From contig JAUHWE010000030.1 of assembly GCA_030424825.1 (NCBI GenBank), forward strand, positions 1-15,072: a stretch of 15,072 nt of DNA, given 5' to 3'. The position numbers and the translations under genes were made by a program. The notes beneath the pieces are model-generated. The model ran no database searches and was not told where the DNA came from. It was given only the letters and a program-made list of their open reading frames with translations. This DNA is from Verrucomicrobiia bacterium. Lineage in GTDB: Bacteria > Verrucomicrobiota > Verrucomicrobiia > Opitutales > Opitutaceae. Positions 13,551-15,072 of this stretch are shown here, in pieces (the first letter of the stretch is position 1; the number at the start of each line of letters is the position of its first letter).

Positions 13551-15072
13551 ATGAATAAAACACGCGTCGCTCTCATCGCCTGCCTATCTCTACCGTTCCT
13601 CCCGCTTAGAGGAGATTTCCTGCCCGTCTACGGGGTTGACCTGCAACCCTTCGCCTCAGCCACCGATCGACTTATCGAAGCCCTCCAATTCGCCGGCTCT
13701 ACGATCGATCCAGCTGACATCGACTCCATAAACAATCTGGTAAAGGGGGCCAACTCCGATGAAGCCGTATTGGGAATCCAGGAAATCCTAGACCGATACT
13801 GCGTCGCGGGAGTTCGGATAAACGCGGAAAGCCGGGTGACGGTTGAAGCCGGTCCCTCGGATAAACTCCTTTTCGAGCAGGGCTGGAGGTCCTTTCTAGT
13901 GAAGGTCCACAACGAACCTGGCATCACGCCGATCCTAGTCGCCGACAGCCCCAACGCAGCCCCACAATTCAGGAAGAGCACCGCCGCCAAATCCCCTTCA
14001 CACGATATCACAGCGTCGGACGTGGCCAACCGCTGGCTCGATGTTGAAATGCTCGACCGTCGCCCAATAAATCCGCGACTTTCAGGACTCGCCGTTGAGT
14101 ATCGGATCATACAACTTTATAGTCGCGATCCCGGTCAAAGGGAGGCCAAGCTTTCCTTCAACGTAGGCCAGGGCACCCAGGATATCGGGTTTCGCAACGA
14201 AGTCGCAATCTTGTTCGATTGCGCCGCCGCGAGTGAGGTAAAAATAAATGTGCGTGACATCGACGGCTCACCCACCAGTGCCGCCTTCGTAGTCAAAGAC
14301 CAACGAGGACGCATCTACCCAAACCCTGCCCGTCGCCTGGCGCCCGATTTCTACTTTCATGATCAGGTCTATCGAGCCGATGGGGAGTCTTTTCTCCTCC
14401 CTCCAGGCGAATATTCCGTCACCGCGTCGCGAGGACCCGAATACCATCCCCAAACCAAATCGCTGTCCGTCCGCCAAGGAACCGCTGCTCCAGAAATCAG
14501 CTTCAATCTCGAAAGATGGATCCATCCTGCTTCCCGAGATTGGTATTCGGGAGATCATCACGTTCATGCCGCTGGGTGCGCCCACTATGAAAACCCGACC
14601 GAAGGCGTTTCGCCTGCGGACATGATGCGGCACATTCTAGGCGAAGACCTGAATGTTGGTTGCGTCCTCACCTGGGGCCCTTGCTGGTATTCTCAGAAGC
14701 AATACTTCGAAGGGAAGGATTCCGTTCTCTCAACACCAAACTACCTCATGCGCTACGACATTGAGGTGAGCGGATTTCCTTCCTCGCACGCCGGTCACCT
14801 TTGCTTGCTTCGCCTCAAGGAGGACGACTATCCTGGAACGACTTTGGTTGAAGAATGGCCCAGTTGGACGATCCCCGTTCTAGACTGGGGCAAAAGACAG
14901 GGAGGCATCGTTGGATACAGCCATTCGGGCTGGGGGCTTGGCCTACCGGATGTGGGCCCCAATGGACAGCGCCTCACAACCATGCCCTACCGAAATCCGG
15001 GTCGCAATCAGGCCCGAGTAGGCAGAGACGTCGATACCTTGCCGGATTATGCCGTTCCGCCCTACGACGGCA
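13551..15072 (+). CDS. CehA/McbA-type (PHP-like) exported metallohydrolase, N-terminal 507 residues (runs off window)
   Basis: The frame starting with ATG 13551 has no stop before the window ends. The N-terminus MNKTRVALIACLSLPFLPLRG is a Sec-type signal peptide. About residues 25-220 form an unrecognised N-terminal region. Around 225-320 is a beta-rich segment (VKINVRDIDGSPTSAAFVVKD, FLLPPGEYSVTASRG) like a carboxypeptidase-regulatory or Ig-like module. The hydrolase core then begins with DWYSGDHHVHAAGC (residues 330-343): the D-x-H-x-H metal motif is Asp335, His337, His339. HYENPTEGVSPADMMRHILGEDLNVG and LTWGPCWYSQ follow. GYSHSGWG places another candidate ligand at His458. PHP-like proteins of this type hydrolyse phosphoesters or, in CehA/McbA, carbamate esters; the substrate here is unknown. 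No Shine-Dalgarno is seen. It is divergent from the M16 pair. Confidence 0.85.
   Translation, partial: MNKTRVALIACLSLPFLPLRGDFLPVYGVDLQPFASATDRLIEALQFAGSTIDPADIDSINNLVKGANSDEAVLGIQEILDRYCVAGVRINAESRVTVEAGPSDKLLFEQGWRSFLVKVHNEPGITPILVADSPNAAPQFRKSTAAKSPSHDITASDVANRWLDVEMLDRRPINPRLSGLAVEYRIIQLYSRDPGQREAKLSFNVGQGTQDIGFRNEVAILFDCAAASEVKINVRDIDGSPTSAAFVVKDQRGRIYPNPARRLAPDFYFHDQVYRADGESFLLPPGEYSVTASRGPEYHPQTKSLSVRQGTAAPEISFNLERWIHPASRDWYSGDHHVHAAGCAHYENPTEGVSPADMMRHILGEDLNVGCVLTWGPCWYSQKQYFEGKDSVLSTPNYLMRYDIEVSGFPSSHAGHLCLLRLKEDDYPGTTLVEEWPSWTIPVLDWGKRQGGIVGYSHSGWGLGLPDVGPNGQRLTTMPYRNPGRNQARVGRDVDTLPDYAVPPYDG

Noticed and set aside
13628..14110. A 160-residue minus-strand frame, with another at 14268-14633
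   Set aside because: Both lie opposite the continuous plus-strand metallohydrolase frame, which has a signal peptide and a clear catalytic core.

Overview
The window looks like a chromosomal segment of a Gram-negative bacterium with moderate G+C content (about 50-53% in most genes). The gene content (a periplasmic CehA/McbA-type metallohydrolase with a GDHHVHAAGC core, a lipoprotein M16 peptidase partner, and a rhodanese/MauE pair) and the frequent lack of Shine-Dalgarno sequences suggest Verrucomicrobiota (Opitutae-like). This is an inference from protein style, not from a marker gene. I see no rRNA, tRNA, insertion sequence, prophage or CRISPR.

Left end (1-1581, + strand): the C-terminal part of a methionine sulfoxide reductase B, an unrecognised 180-residue protein, and aat (Leu/Phe-tRNA-protein transferase). 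aat converges on the biotin cluster.

Centre (7138-1598, - strand): a complete, compact biotin operon in the order bioA, bioB, bioD, bioF, a BioH-like esterase, bioC. bioA/bioB are 2 nt apart, bioB/bioD 5 nt apart, and the other three junctions are 4-nt stop/start overlaps, two of them using GTG starts. Together they encode methyl capping of malonyl-ACP (BioC), demethylation (BioH-like) and the four ring-building steps (BioF, BioA, BioD, BioB). In front of bioA lies a sigma70-like promoter followed by a 20-bp perfect palindrome plus a third half-site, a candidate biotin operator.

Upstream of it on the same strand (8499-7173) is a three-gene redox/sulfur module with ATGA overlaps: a membrane-anchored rhodanese, a MauE/DoxX membrane protein with a Cys-Gly-Cys motif, and an atypical Bcp-like peroxiredoxin. 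Further upstream are two signalling genes, a stand-alone Hpt phosphotransfer protein (9005-8637) and an HDOD protein (10050-9088).

A small + strand ORF with a ribbon-helix-helix-like look (10268-10462) sits alone among - strand genes and ends in inverted repeats. It converges on a pair of exported M16 peptidases (13330-10521): an HxxEH-bearing catalytic subunit and a lipoprotein partner that has lost the zinc site.

Right end (13551 onward, + strand): a divergent large gene for an exported PHP-like (CehA/McbA family) metallohydrolase, open to the end of the window.

I do not see a convincing undescribed defence or mobile system. The signals most worth a second look are the biotin operator, the small BioH-type esterase, and the rhodanese-MauE-peroxiredoxin module placed against the biotin operon.
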